64,000 nt of DNA from Platycnemis pennipes (Eukaryota; Arthropoda; Insecta; Odonata; Platycnemididae). Below the pieces are notes generated by a model, which had not been told where the DNA came from, ran no database searches, and saw nothing but the letters and a program-made list of their open reading frames with translations. The DNA is taken from NCBI GenBank assembly GCA_933228895.1, contig OW121852.1, forward strand, positions 110,149,544-110,213,543, written 5' to 3'. This document shows positions 1-12,795 of this stretch, piece by piece. Position numbers and translations under genes: made by a program. The stretch's first letter is position 1. Every line of letters starts with the position of its first letter.

Positions 1-2566
1 CCATTAATGCATGGGGCTTCCATCATTTACCATCATCGCTTCCGTGTAATTAAGGGTTAATAAGTGAGTAAAACATCTTTTGTGCTAGCTGGGTTTGGAC
101 TTTTTTTGTGCAAGAAATTACATGATACAAAATAAAAAACTTTTTGACCAAAACTTTGTGCAGCAGAAGTTGGAGATAACCACCAACTATCACACTGTCA
201 CATGCTGGCACAACATACTTTCACCTAATGTTGACCAAAATATTACGTGCACTTAAGCTTTATCATTTCTTGAACAGATAAAATTCTGAAATTTAATGAA
301 AAGCTATAAAACATTCTTTTTTATACTGTGTTAAAATTTGAATTAGATTGGCTGATATTTTTTGGAGAAATAATTTTTTTGATGTAATTGTTGAACATTA
401 AAAAACAGGCACTTTTCCATTCAAACTATTATAAAACACTTAAAAATTTTATATGTACAAAAATTAATGCAGAAGTAAACGACAAAAAATAAGATATAAT
501 TGAATTTTTGCAGGTCTTTTGGTTAATTCAAAAACATACTTCACACTCGAGTGACATAATATTTTGGTCGACAGTAGATACACATTAATTGTTTTAATTA
601 CAGTGGAATTATGCACTTTTGAGTTTTTAATTCACACTCAATGTGCTCCTCAAATCAAATATTCAATTAGCCACAATAGTACTGTACTGTCAAGTCCATG
701 GCATAAAAAAAAATAATAATTGGGAAATAGGGGCATAGGTTTTACAACTGAGGAAACTACACATCATGCATTGAATCTTTGTCTGACAGTTCAATAGCCA
801 ACATATTTTATAGCTAAAATATTAGTTTTGATTTGAGAATTTGTTTAATCATACCAAGGAATCGTTTTTACTGATAATATGACTTTTTATATGAGCCTGT
901 ATTACATTACCTCCCTATGGGAACAAAAATGAAGTTTTAAAATGGAATATATCTTTACCTCAGTACAAGAGTACTGTAATTGACTTAGAATTGAACATAT
1001 CAAGGCTAGAAAATGCAAGGAAAATTCATATCATAGATATACATATCATTCATATTATGTTTTTAAAATTAATGGTATTACAAATGTGAAACAGGATATC
1101 TGAATTATGATGTGTCAGTCATAAGTATAAACAAGGAGTGAAAAACTGAGTTAATTAGCAATTAATATAAAACTGTTTTACAAGTAAACACTAGCAGAGA
1201 AATTAAGGATGCATAAATAGAATGAGGTATCAACTGGCATGCAAAAAAATGGGTATGCAAAATAGTAGGTACACAATAAAATTAATGCTCTACAACATCA
1301 CTTAACAGCAGAGAATTACAGGTAAATTAGTTCCCTAGATTACATTAACACTGGAAATAATCACAAAGAGATAACAGAAAAATGCAACTTAAAAGCTGAA
1401 AATAATATAGGCAGTGAAATCTGACATTAAAATCTTAACACATACATTTTGAGCATTATGATCCATTCCTTGTAACACATCAATGAGAACAACTTTCATC
1501 AGCTCAGACTGATTTTTCTAAACATTTAGCATTAACAAAATCAATTATTCCCCTCTGAGAGCTCCACTTTTATATCCACACAATATAATTTAAAAAAAGC
1601 ATTCAATCTACATTTACTACTTTCAAACCAAATACAAGCACTCTTGCACTGACAGAACGGTTTGTTAAAATATATTACTATCTATAATATAATTATAGTT
1701 AGTAATATATATAGTTATAAAAATAATTTTCAATGTATAATAATATACATGGCAAATTATTTTTACAACAACCCAGAGGCCAACTTTCGCCAAAAGATTC
1801 AAACAAAATTGGAGGATGAGTAGAATTCCAGAAGAATGGGAGGGAAAGATTCTGTTCAAGGGCATTCCAAAATGAACATTAATTATTGAAAACGTTTCAG
1901 ACAAGTATAATGCTGATATTGTCTACATTAAAATTAAGGATTATTTTCTGAGGTCTTCATTGGAGGAAAACAAAATATTGTACGCAGGTGAATGTATCAT
2001 TTAATTTCATTTAATCCATCATAGAAATACCTATATCCCAGAATTATGCCTAATTTACACATTGGGGAGGCAAAGTTCCATCCTGATTAGTATGGGGTGC
2101 AAAGAAAATGAGGCCTGATAAATGATCCTAAAGTTTGAGAATGCTGTATACAGCAATTTAAAACTAATTCATTCAACCGGTAGAGGAAAGTATTTGCTGG
2201 TTATTAATCACATTATAGTGAAATTGTTATACTGAGCTTCTTTATTTCAGTGATATAAGGCAGTGACATAAGTTGAATGAAATAGAATATATTCTAGATA
2301 TCACTGGATTGGAAGGAAATTATTAAACATGAGAAACCATGGGCCAAAAATGCACTTTTAAATAATGATAATGACCAGTTGAAAAATGTAGTTACAAAAT
2401 AAAATATGACCAAAGTGGAATATGAAAGATGCCAAAAACAAGACAAAACTAGGAAAAATATTCATAGGAACTGTAAGTATTCCAGAAACTGAAATACAGA
2501 TCTTCACTCATAAAATTTCATGAGCTGATGATAAAAAAATTAACTTTTGGGCATTTGTGACTAATT
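1..2566. other. AT-rich region without a supported gene
   Basis: No long reading frame and no recognised repeat. On the minus strand there are short open stretches bounded by splice-like signals: 1005-959 and 914-855 (20 open codons with a pyrimidine-rich acceptor). They are short, and the implied intron between them would be only 44 nt, so I do not call them as exons. CpG is scarce, as in the rest of the left third of the window. It could be intron or 3' flank of a minus-strand gene. Confidence 0.4.
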
Positions 2567-2670
2567 TAGCTACCATGGTATAAGCCAAAATAATGACACA
2601 CTATCAGCGAACCATGACACTATAAGCCAAAATAGTGATATCATTATTTTGGCTTATAGTGTGGTAGCTA
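2567..2670. mobile_element. Short palindromic MITE-like hairpin
   Basis: The first 30 bases and the reverse complement of the last 30 bases match at about 27 of 30 positions (core TATAAGCCAAAATAATGA). A third, direct copy of the core lies at about 2620-2638, so the element looks like a hairpin with an internal partial duplication. Both ends begin with TA, which suggests TA target use as in Tc1/mariner-type MITEs. No coding capacity. Confidence 0.6.
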
Positions 2671-3686
2671 TTTCATTCAGAATAGCAGCCCTGACAAATA
2701 TTATTTGCATCTTAGAACATAGCATTCTGAAGTTCTATTTCAACATGATCTGCACTTAGCGTGCTTCTATGAAGCCTTCCACATGATCCTTTAATACATG
2801 TTAATTTATTATTTAACACATTTACAACCAGTCAAGAGTTTTCTCATGTTTTATGTGCCATCTGCTAAGGATTGGTCACGAGTATACTCGCGTTTAGATG
2901 TACTTTGCAATTGTATAGCAGATGTGGTTCGGAATAAAAGAATTTTGCAAATTCCTTGAAATTATTAGTAAACCATTTTCCTTCTGCTTTTTTCGCAAAT
3001 GATGAATTTTCAAACCTAATGTTTTATAAAGTTTATAAACTATTTAAAACTTGTGTGCAAAACAGTAGGAGAAAAGGCACAGCCACTGAGGAAAGATACG
3101 AAAAAAAAATGTCTGCAATGTGTTAAGTTTTCAAGTATTGAATACTTGAATTTTAGCTTTGGTTGTTATCAGTTTGAGTACAAGTAGAGGTATGCACATT
3201 ACCTGAACATCACATTGCTTATGTGATTCATATTAACTATGTATACTCTGAATGATGATTCCAAAATAAGTGAACTTACTTTAAATTCATTTTCGCTACT
3301 TCTTTGTAATATTTTTATACTAAGCCTATTCATACATGAAAGTAAATGTCATGGACAGCAAATAGAACCAAATGTCAATTAAGTGAGCAAAAATATCATT
3401 TTTAATAGCTATCTTCATAACATATTTGGGCCATTCACCCAAAACACTCACAATATTAGGTAGTTAAACAAGAGTGAAAGTCATAGAAATTGGCTGTTAA
3501 ATGATTATTTAAACATCTTCGCTAATAATGAGAGTTCAATATAGCGAGTGAGTTTTTTTGGCTCCAGAGAGCTCTCAATATATAGATACATAGGCTTTTT
3601 ACTACTAAAACTGACTAGGAAGACCCTTTCAGCACCACCATTTATAGTGGACTCAGAGAGACTTTTCAGCACAGCTGGCATTAATG

Positions 3687-5146
3687 TATTTACTCGTATA
3701 AGCCGCGCCCTCGTGTATCCCATGCACCCCTATTTTCGGGCACGCTTGTGAGGAAAAAAATTATTTTTGTAAAAAAATTATTTTTTTGGCCTTGAGTCTG
3801 CATCATTTTGTCATAACATGAAAGCACATTCTTTAACAGAAATACCTAGTCTAACTGATGTGTACGTCTTTCTCATTTATCGATTGAATTACATGTTGAT
3901 ATCGCCACGATCGTCATCGTGTTGTGCATCGATGCACAGCCTCTCATACTGTGCATCTTTTTCTCGTAGCATCTCACAGTAATCACAGTTACATACGATC
4001 ACATCATCCAGCTATAAAAATGGCATCTGTTCCAAATAACAGCCAACTGGAATAATTGCAGAAATATATTCAATTTCAACCTGCGATTACTCTATTATTA
4101 TGGAAATTCATAGGCATATCAACAAATAAAAGCAGAATGCCATCTGTACCTGATAGCGGTGGTCTCGTCTGCTCTCTGTGCAGTAACTGTGGACTGGGAC
4201 GATTCAACAACACCGGAAAGTCTTGGGAACACACGGAAAAACTAAGCTCAATGTAATAACAATTATAATTCTTATAAAACTAAAGAAAAGCGCATTCGTG
4301 AAAATGGAATCATAAATCACTAATGAATATTCATATAATAACAGCTCTCATTTTTAGTTTTTGTCACTGCTAGATTCAGATACACCATATTTCCTTCCTG
4401 CAGCTCGATTTCCTACTTTTTCAGCATAATATGTAGTTTTGTACTCACAGAAAAAGATCGCAATTTCACATCAGAATTAATTTTTAGGGTGATAATTGCA
4501 CTTTATTTTAAAATGCTAAATGATCGATTCGAACTCATTTACTACTATCACGCACGGATAGTAACAAGGTATAATCTCTGAGCATATGACTCTTGCCACT
4601 ATGTAACAAATTCTTTGTCGTGTCTTTGCAATTCAGCTTTAATGTGTACGCAAAAGGAGTTATCTATCACATAAAAATGTAGCTACAGATACGCGATACC
4701 AAAACAAACTTCGCTTATGATTTTGAAAAGACATAAAAGATGGCAGCTTACAGGATACAGTAGATTTAAATACATATCAGTGCTACAATGTGTTGCCCTA
4801 TGTATGATCTATAAACCATAAATCTATTGCTTTGTCAAGTGGTGTTTCTGATCTAGCGTTTCTTCAAGTACCGTCATACGCTCAGACTTTGTTAACTGGA
4901 TTTTTATTACTAATTACTTCAAAATTTCAGAATAATTTACAATGTACGATTTACTAATACACCATACTTACCAGTTAACGCTGATATGTTCACAAAATGC
5001 GAAACTTAGAAGAAAAAGCAAACGGGAATTTGAGGAAAAATGGTGCGCGGCTTACACAAAAATCTGGAGGATTCGTGTAAGCCGCACATCCCTATTTTTT
5101 TACAGGCGTTTCGGGAAAAAAGGCGCGTCGCTTACACGAGTAAATA
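3687..5146. mobile_element. TA-flanked TIR DNA transposon, non-autonomous
   Basis: The ends are inverted repeats: after a TA at 3687-3688 the sequence reads TTTACTCGTATAAGCCGCGC, and the right end, reversed, reads TTTACTCGTGTAAGCGACGC before TA at 5145-5146. Behind each end lies a further CCCTATTTT or AAATAGGG block next to more CGTGTAAGCCGC-like copies, so the subterminal parts are also related. The interior of about 1.4 kb has no long open frame. TA duplication and this end sequence suggest the pogo/Tigger or a related Tc1/mariner group, but the family is not proven. It is richer in CpG than its surroundings, consistent with a younger insertion. Confidence 0.65.
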
Positions 5147-5771
5147 TAGTATTAGTGATACAATGAGAAATCTGCTTGGTCAAATGCTAATATTTTTAAA
5201 TATCAACTAAAAGCAATAAAATTATTTTTAGCTGTAGTTGCAGTGTTTAATTCACTTGTATGTGTAAAATTAGTAATAGAATTCAAAATAAAATATAAAA
5301 TTAAGGAGAAAATAAAAATTTTGCTTTAAATTTATACTTGGGATTCAAGGGAATAGAGGATCTAGTTACATTTAGATTTTAGATGAAATATATGATTAAA
5401 GGTAAAGATAAAATTCGGATTCGAAATGAGATTCGAGAGTGAATTTAAGATTCAGATTTGAGGAAAGCTGGATTCGACCCATCTATAATTTATTTCATCT
5501 AGTCAGTGTTGAGTAATTATATCAGCTAAAATATTTTTCTCATGCCATTGTTTACAACAAGAAAAGCATGAAACACCATGCTGATAAAAAAAGTGAAAAA
5601 TTAAATAATACTATTTAAGCACTAAAAATAATATACAAAATACAAATAAAAGGCTAGTCAAAAATAACACAGAAAAGACTTTAACTACAAAAACATGTAA
5701 TAACCTCAACATGAACATGCAACACTCAATGTTCATCATTATAAAAACAATTATGATTTAAAATCACTTGC

Positions 5772-5865
5772 CTTTTTGGTAGATTTGCTAGACTGGTGCA
5801 GAAATGAAGTATGACATTCTTGACAAGCTATAGCCCTTTTATTTATATACATATGTGCAAACATA
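5772..5865 (-). CDS. Candidate coding exon, unknown gene (GC-AG donor)
   Basis: On the minus strand this stretch reads one base plus 31 open codons, beginning MFAHMYINKRAIACQECHT and ending in SKSTKK, with a CxxC pair. It ends at AAAAAG|GCAAGTGA, the strong consensus of the rare GC-AG donor class. The acceptor (CCTAAAG) is weak, with a poor pyrimidine tract. I do not recognise the protein. It could be part of an unidentified minus-strand gene together with 8393-8326, but the phases of the two do not join directly, so further exons would be needed. Chance is a real alternative. Confidence 0.3.
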
Positions 5866-5935
5866 CTTTAGGATATTTGTTATCACCTCAATGAACCAAT
5901 AAAAAATTTGGCATTTAGGTATTTAACACAGGCAT

Positions 5936-7353
5936 ATTTATATTAGAGATGTGCGAATACTACTCATGAATTCCTCGAATACTAAAGAGTACTCAACATT
6001 TGAGATCTTAAATAATTATGCTAATTACACAACTTATGTGCTGATGAACTACCTCATATGGACCACGAGAGGACAGTGGAAATATTGGTCTATTTTTGGG
6101 TTTTGCCAAGTAATTTATGGTAGAAAAACAACAATTTCAACAAATGGAGTTTTGGCAAAACTGTTGCCTTTCCACCATAATTAACATGCCAAAACTTAAG
6201 TCACCACGAGTCATGATTCAAAATAAATAAAAATGGATGCCGCTTGATACGAGTGTTGCTTACTCCTGTTAAATATTCATCATTAATTTATAAGCGATCA
6301 CACAATGTGTCTACTTTTTCATATTGCACTTTCATAAAAAATTAATGAATTTTACATCAAGAGAGATACTGAGAACTCATGCCTATACTCTGCTATCACT
6401 GCGTGCCATTGTCCCCATTTTCTATTGAGACATCATCAAGAATACACTGAGATGCCCGAGTTTGAGAAGCTATAAGCTGACAAAAAATTCGATTACATAC
6501 ATTTTTTTTTCAACTTAGATTACCTTTTACAAAATTTTATTTGGATTAAAACTGTTTTTGTAACATAAAATACCACGAAAAAGCATTTCACACTTTTTAT
6601 TCTTTTAGCTGTTCTGATGTTACATTTAAATTTCAGTAAAAAATTAATTGATGATTAATTTTTATTTAAATGATTGATTGTTATTTCAAATATTCTAAAG
6701 TTATTATGAAATTTGACTGAAACTTGAGTGGGACCATTGAAACCACAGGTTTTCCAGCAAGAAGAGTATAGCAAAGTAGAGAAATAATAATTACCAGTAT
6801 TCCCTAGCTGCATTAACATTGGTATTCTTATTTGGAAGAGATAGCTTCTCAAATTCACAGGTCTCAACGTACTAAACTGACAGTAGATCCTTTCAAAATG
6901 TGCATCAACTAAACACAAAATGTGTACTTTTTAATAGTAATATCATAGTTCATGCTGTCAGATCTGATATTAAGATTGCCGATTTAAATAATTTTAATAA
7001 ATTTTCAATTTACTTGAACTTGATCCATAGTTTGTGGTTAATTCAAAACTGGACAGGACATGGTGTATTAACACTTTCTGCTCACTTATTAATGCTTAAA
7101 AAAGTTCATGTATTCAACAGCCCATAATTGGTAGTAAAATTATTTTATTATACATTTGACATTTTAAAACCAGAATTAAATTTTTTAATTTAAACAACTT
7201 GTAGCTTTTTAATTCAACAGGAAACAATGTAATGAGCAGAATAACATTTAGCATATCAATAACAATTCTAATATTCGAAATTCGAGATACATGAGTAGCG
7301 ATTTAATATTTGAATTAGAGAAATCTATTATTCAACCCATCTCTAATTTGTAT
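5936..7353. mobile_element. hAT-like DNA transposon with 8-bp target duplication
   Basis: The element spans 5944-7345. It starts TAGAGATGTGCGAATA and ends with the inverted counterpart (reverse: TAGAGATGGGTTGAATA). The flanks ATTTATAT (5936-5943) and ATTTGTAT (7346-7353) match at 7 of 8 bases, as expected of the 8-bp duplication made by hAT transposases, and TAGAG-type termini also fit hAT. At about 1.4 kb with no recognisable transposase it is probably a non-autonomous or decayed copy. A related lone terminus (GATTCGACCCATCTATAA) lies at about 5472-5490. Confidence 0.7.
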
Positions 7354-9335
7354 GCAAAGATACTCACTTAAAAACACCATGCTTCAAAAATTACAACGGA
7401 CAACAATATTTTGCAAGTTTGCAACCACACTGGCATGAGTTTGATACATATGAGATAGTCATAATAGTGAAACAGTCAATGCAAATATTTTTGGGCTAAT
7501 TAAGACATGCTCATTTCTTTCAACAATGCCAATGAAGCCAATGGCTGCACTTGGCCAATGGCTTCACTAACTCATACATTAGAGGATGGTTGTAGGAGAC
7601 ATATTTATTAACAGCATTTTAATTGCGTTGACCTAATGAAGGTTATTATTAAGCAGTCAAGAAGGTAACTAAAGGCCAATACTTATAAGTTACATAATAC
7701 TGCTGAATTCCGACAATTTCGTTTTCTTCAAGAGTTTTGAAAACTACATGAGAATCCCTGATTTTTACCCTTGTCTTTTTCTTGACTTGAGAGTTTTCCT
7801 ACCCTGTCTCTGATTTCAAAGATTATAAAAAAACACAGCATACTGATGCTTTATAACTAAGATATTTCATTCAGTAAATTAGAATGGTATGAATTGTTTC
7901 AATTCTTTAAATGGAATTTTGCACTGATATGTTTACAGTGAAATAAAGTCTTATAGGCAAATGGGCTTTCAGAGAACAACTATAACAATTAGGCAAGTTT
8001 TAAGGATACTTATAAACTCAATACATAAAGTGTTTGCAGAAAATACTGATTTGAATTCCATCATTCCACTTTTCATGGTGGTTTCACATAACCTAATATG
8101 ATGAAAAAACTGTTACTTTCTGTATCCCTTTTCATAAACCCAAACAGGGAAAAAGAAATGAACTGTAATCAATCATTTTAAATATTAGGTATATCATCTA
8201 ATTTCTATACATAATCAATACAACATTTTTGGCTTTGATTCAAGATAACTGAGAGTGGAAATTCTTGTGATGACAAAATAACACATACAGATAAGTTTAC
8301 ATAAAATATGAAACCAAAAACTTACATTAGTCTCTTTAAAGCATATCCTTGTTTTTGTCATTAAAGCGTTCACTAAATTTGGACCCCACTTCACTGTTTG
8401 TACATTTTAAAGAGCAGTTGAATTTGCTGAGTAGGAATAATTTACCAAAAATAATGTGGTCCCAACTTTTTTTCATATTGATATAAATGACTCATCCCCA
8501 CAGCTAACGACACAGTGTGAATCAGCTACGAATTTGTAGGAAATTAAGTATGAAAATTCATGGGAAAAGAGTCAGAATGCATATCACTCCACCACCCTAA
8601 GGACAGTTAATATGCTAGGAGATTCCTAGGTGTCTTTTTCAAGATGAAATACTAATCACGAGTCAAAACTTCCAATGTCTCTTATAAAATTATAGCTTTG
8701 GTAAACAGTAGAAAACAACTAATTCAATCATCATATCATCATTCATTTCTTAACATAAGATAAACTAATCATTTAGCACAAAAACAGGCATATATTACCT
8801 TCACAATATGGAAATGGATCCAGCCAGAAAAGTAAGCCTTACTTTGGTAATAATGATAGAATGTCTAAGTGCAGCCCATGAATCAACACTAAACCATGGG
8901 TTTGACTTAATATGACTTGATTGTAGTTCATTGTAGTATGACTCTAAAATAACTCATCAGTTAAATCTACATACAAGAAGTATCCCAGCATCACATAATA
9001 CACAAGGTTGGTCATACAACTTAATGAGCATCAATGTATCTATCAACCATCTTCCACAAAAATTCAACAGCAACAAATTTTTCGATTGATCAGGAGTTCC
9101 CAAAATGGCTATATACACCATCTTCTTCAAAAATATTTCAATGCAAAATAGTCATTGAAAATACAACAGTATTGCGAACAGAATACTCAGAAAATAATTC
9201 ATCCATACTATACACTAGAATAATACAAATAACATATTGCAATGCAACATGCTGCTTACTTTTCCACTACAGAAAATTTTAAGAAACATAAAATTTCAAT
9301 TATTGAGCTAAATGACCTCTTTGTTCTTGAAAATA
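7346..9335. other. AT-rich region, one weak exon candidate only
   Basis: No repeat ends or long frames were recognised here. The only coding-like stretch is the candidate exon at 8326-8393, listed separately. Confidence 0.4.
8326..8393 (-). CDS. Candidate coding exon, unknown gene
   Basis: On the minus strand a plausible acceptor (ACAAACAG, after CTGCTCTTTAAAATG) and a strong donor (ACTAAT|GTAAGTTT) bound 68 nt. The frame taking two leading bases is open throughout and ends in phase 0: 22 codons beginning KWGPNLVNALMTK and ending CFKETN. A second frame is nearly open. The peptide is not recognised. It lies in the CpG-poor zone 3' of the ITPRID-like gene and may belong to a separate minus-strand gene. 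Being short, it could be chance. Confidence 0.3.
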
Positions 9336-11339
9336 CAGTAGACTCTTGATAATACGAAGTCAGCAGGACCAGAAAATTGGCACTTTATAATTTCGAACAT
9401 TTTCAATAAATAGTGATCAATCATTTTTTTTATCTTTGGCAACACTGAATAACTTTTTTGGTAATTGTTTGTGAAAGCATTCTTAAAGGATGCCTTTGTG
9501 TCATACACTGTATCGCATCCCTTAAAAGATTGTAAAATAAATACCTACTTGTATTTCCTATTCAAATGGTTTAAAGTCAGCGATTGTAGTGTTGGCAAAA
9601 TTTTGTCCCAGTATCAAAAACATATACAAAATAGAAGTAGAACATTTTGTAATAAGAATTTTATGTTCAGAATCAGCAGTCAGAAGAGATGGGGCAACTG
9701 GTATGAATGCTAGAAATAGACATTTGCTTCAAACATCTCCGCTGTTATGATGACAGCTGGCCCAACCATGCTTTAGTTGCCCTCTACCGCCCAATCATAG
9801 CTAAAAAAAAGCATGGAACTAAGCCTGTTCCCAGAAAGAAATCATTCACAGGTTAATATTTGTGGCGTCTTCCATATTGCCAGCTGAAAAAATGGCCTTG
9901 GGAGGAAACCATGTTGTTTCTTTTCTACTACTTAGACCTTGATGACAAATGGGGCGTGATTCGGCATATTTTCAGCATCTTCTCCTCAAGGATTATATGA
10001 TGGCCGGGGAGTTCGGGTTTACGGTGCCGCGGGGAAAAAGGTCTGGTTGTGGAGAGGGAAGGTCCCAGTTGCGGGCTTTTCTTTATCTGTCTTGCTGAGC
10101 TTGTAGGTGGGGAGGGGAAATGGTGTTGTAGAACGTCTGTGATGTTCCCTCCACTTCTTCTGGGCAAACCTGGGGGGTGATTCATGGAACTGCTCTGGGT
10201 GCTGAGAGGAATGGGGAGGGCCAGGGATGCAGCGTCCTTTGCTTACAGGAGGGTCTTCGAGGGATGTGGGGGTGGAGGGAAGGGAAGGGGATGGTCTAGA
10301 GGTGTCAGAGTGTGAGAGGAGGGGTCGAAGACCCACCTGTAAACAAAGGATGCCACATCCCTGACCCTCCCCATTCCATTCAGCACCCAAAGCAGTTCCA
10401 ATCAGCCACCGGCACTTGCCCGCCAGGGTTGCCCAGAAGAAGAGGAAGGAACGTAACAGACGTTCCATGATGCCATCCACCCAGCCCCTTCCCACTTATC
10501 CCCTCCCCCTTCAAGTTCAGCACCACAGATAAAGATATGCCCGCAACTGGAATCTTCCCTCTCCACAACCAGACCCTTTACCCTCCACGTACGGTAAACC
10601 TAAACTCCCCGTCTGTCATAATCCTTATCCCCACCATCATAACCTGCCCAAATTTCTAGCGGCATCACCCACCTCACTCACCCCGTCCATGCTACAAGAT
10701 TTTGGTGCAGACAGCCCCTTCATGGAGAGCTGAGCTAGGAGTGCTCATCTTTAAGGACAAAGTAGGGTTTACCAAGAGGTAGGGTACACCCAGAATTTGA
10801 ACTGCCATAATTCCAGGAGAATTACACCAGGTCACACATAAGTTTTAATCAAAAGAGAACAGTGTACATTATTAAAAACCTGATGACAGTTAAGACAAAA
10901 AATTACCACTCTGTAGGATAAATAATGGCATTAACTACGATTTCCACATTACTCAAGGTCTAAATAATATGCGGAGTTACATTCGGAAAATGATGGGGAG
11001 AGACTGGCATATGTAGGAGATGAATGCACTACATACTATTCATGCATTTCACTTTTAATGCACCATAATCGGCAACACTTATTTTGTCAAGTGTCTACAC
11101 CAGAAAAAATATTTTTGCTGAAGTAGTTTTTTTGCCAAGGTTCATAAAAATGAATTCCATTTGTTCCTGGGGAATGGGCCCAAAGTTTGTAATTTAAAAA
11201 AAATTGTAGATTCAAAACTTCTTATTTTCGATTGTTGCCATAAGTATATTATTTATAGGCTTTTCGTCGGGACCAGCAGTTTTGCTTCACATAATCATAA
11301 CTTTGAATTTTTGTGCTTCGTATTATTGAAAGTCTACTG
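9336..11339. mobile_element. pogo/Tigger-like TIR element
   Basis: The left end reads CAGTAGACTCTTGATAATAC after TA (9334-9335). The right end reversed reads CAGTAGACTTTCAATAATAC, followed by TA (11340-11341). CAGTAGACTCT-type termini with TA duplications are typical of the pogo/Tigger branch of Tc1/mariner. The 2.0-kb body has no recognisable transposase. Its middle is occupied by a GC-rich inverted repeat (9991-10623) of quite different composition, so this is a non-autonomous element carrying unrelated cargo. Confidence 0.7.
9991..10623. repeat. Large GC-rich inverted repeat inside the Tigger-like element
   Basis: Left arm about 9991-10262, right arm about 10325-10623, spacer about 62 bp. 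Both arms share GGTCTGGTTGTGGAGAGGGA, CAGTTGCGGGC, TTCTTCTGGGCAA, GGAACTGCT and GGGTCTTCGA in mirrored order, roughly 75-80% alike by eye. The block is far richer in G+C than the AT-rich element around it. A transcript of either strand would fold into a hairpin of about 270 bp. The long open frames across it are symmetric by-products of the palindrome and resemble no protein I know. Confidence 0.75.
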
Positions 11340-12642
11340 TACCACAGTAATGTAATGCTCATTTTTTTATATTAACTGGGACATTGACTTCATCACTGAA
11401 ACAACAGTGAGTACAGCCAAATACAACATTTCCAGAAAAAATACAAATTTCATAAACAGACATATTTTATCATGAAAAAAATATCGAAGGCGGCTAAAGA
11501 GATTTTCCTTTGTTCATTATTACCATTTTGATATTGCTATTTAAATGAGCCTATTGTTTGAATACATGTATTTTGGCAAGCCAGAGCACGACTCCCTTCC
11601 TACAATTCCACTACAATTTCTGTTTGTTAAACATAAAAAAACAGCAACTATACTTTTATGATCATCACAGCATCGTTAATGAGAATTATAGAGCATCATG
11701 AATGCAATTATTTTAGTTGCAGTAATTCTTGAACCCAATGGGAGCAACATTTGAGATATGTAAAAGATCCCTTCCAACTTTTTATCAAGTAAAATTTAAT
11801 AATATAAAATTAGCAGCACAGCAAAATCTCAGCCAATTTATGAGTGAACCCATTTTTATTTAGCTTTAAAACTTGATTTGACTTAAATGGAAAATCCTTC
11901 CTTTGAATATAAATATATTTTGAAATACAATTGCCATATTATTTTTTGGTATACAGTCAAATACTGGATATACTAATGTATGATTCGAATCCTAATTTAT
12001 CTAAAAAAAATTTCAAATTTTTTCAACGACTTTTTTGTCAGTCACCAAATGCATGGTCAAGACAAAAATGTTGGCAAGGAAAAGAGGTTCAAACATATTG
12101 AACTCATTGCATACAAATTATTTTAAAATATAGCAAGAGAATGAAAAATGAGTGGAGTTCTATACTTCTGATTAAAAAATAATGTTAAGCCTTTGGAACA
12201 ATTGTAACATGGATTTTTCACTCAGAGTCGAGAACACAATCTGTATGTGTAATACATGCCCAAGTCGTTGGAGGTATGTACGTCAGAATCAATAATTATG
12301 ACATCTTCAGTTCAATTCAGTCAAATTCAAGAATGTAAATATAACTAAATGCAAAAGATACAACAATTCACTGATACTCATTGCTCCACAGAAGCAGCCA
12401 ATAATAAGTCATTTAACCATTAAACAGGATAACATTACACAATTATTTTAAATTGAATAAAGCCCATGCATATGAGTGTATCCATGGGCTATTTAAGAAT
12501 TTTAGTTCACAATTTCCCTAATATTCGATTGCATTCCTTATGAGCATCTATTGACAAACCAGACAATAATATCTTATAAAATAAGTCCATTCCTGGGAGC
12601 AGGTGTTCCTACAAATTTCTAACTTCCATTGACATGGTCATT
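11340..12642 (-). other. Probable 3' UTR and downstream flank of the ITPRID-like gene
   Basis: This lies directly 3' of the stop codon at 12645-12643 on the minus strand. The first clear minus-strand AATAAA I see is at 11860-11855, which would give a 3' UTR of roughly 0.8 kb. No other feature is recognised in the stretch. Confidence 0.35.
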
Positions 12643-12795
12643 TCAATAGTCATTGGATGGATTAAAATTTTTTTGTGCCAACCAGTCATTGGAGGTAAAA
12701 TAGGAAGGCATGAAATTGATACCATTTTGACTGACAAGGGTTTTGCACATTGACTGTTTCTTGGGTGCTGAAGAAAATGGCAGAATGGGAGTCCC
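12643..12795 (-). CDS. ITPRID-like gene, terminal exon
   Basis: The acceptor is excellent (TTTCTTGAATTGCTTACAG). It is entered in phase 0 and encodes 50 residues starting GTPILPFSSAPKK and ending NPSNDY, then TGA. It joins in frame to the donor at 13347. No known motif is present in the tail. That this is the last exon is inferred from the stop codon. Confidence 0.65.
   Translation of the reverse strand, partial: GTPILPFSSAPKKQSMCKTLVSQNGINFMPSYFTSNDWLAQKNFNPSNDY

Noticed and set aside
855..1005. Two short exon-like stretches on the minus strand
   Set aside because: They are 15-20 codons in AT-rich DNA with an implied 44-nt intron. Chance cannot be excluded.
10019..10495. 158-codon minus-strand frame, the longest in the left part
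   Set aside because: It spans both arms of a GC-rich palindrome. Low stop density comes from composition, and the peptide resembles nothing known.
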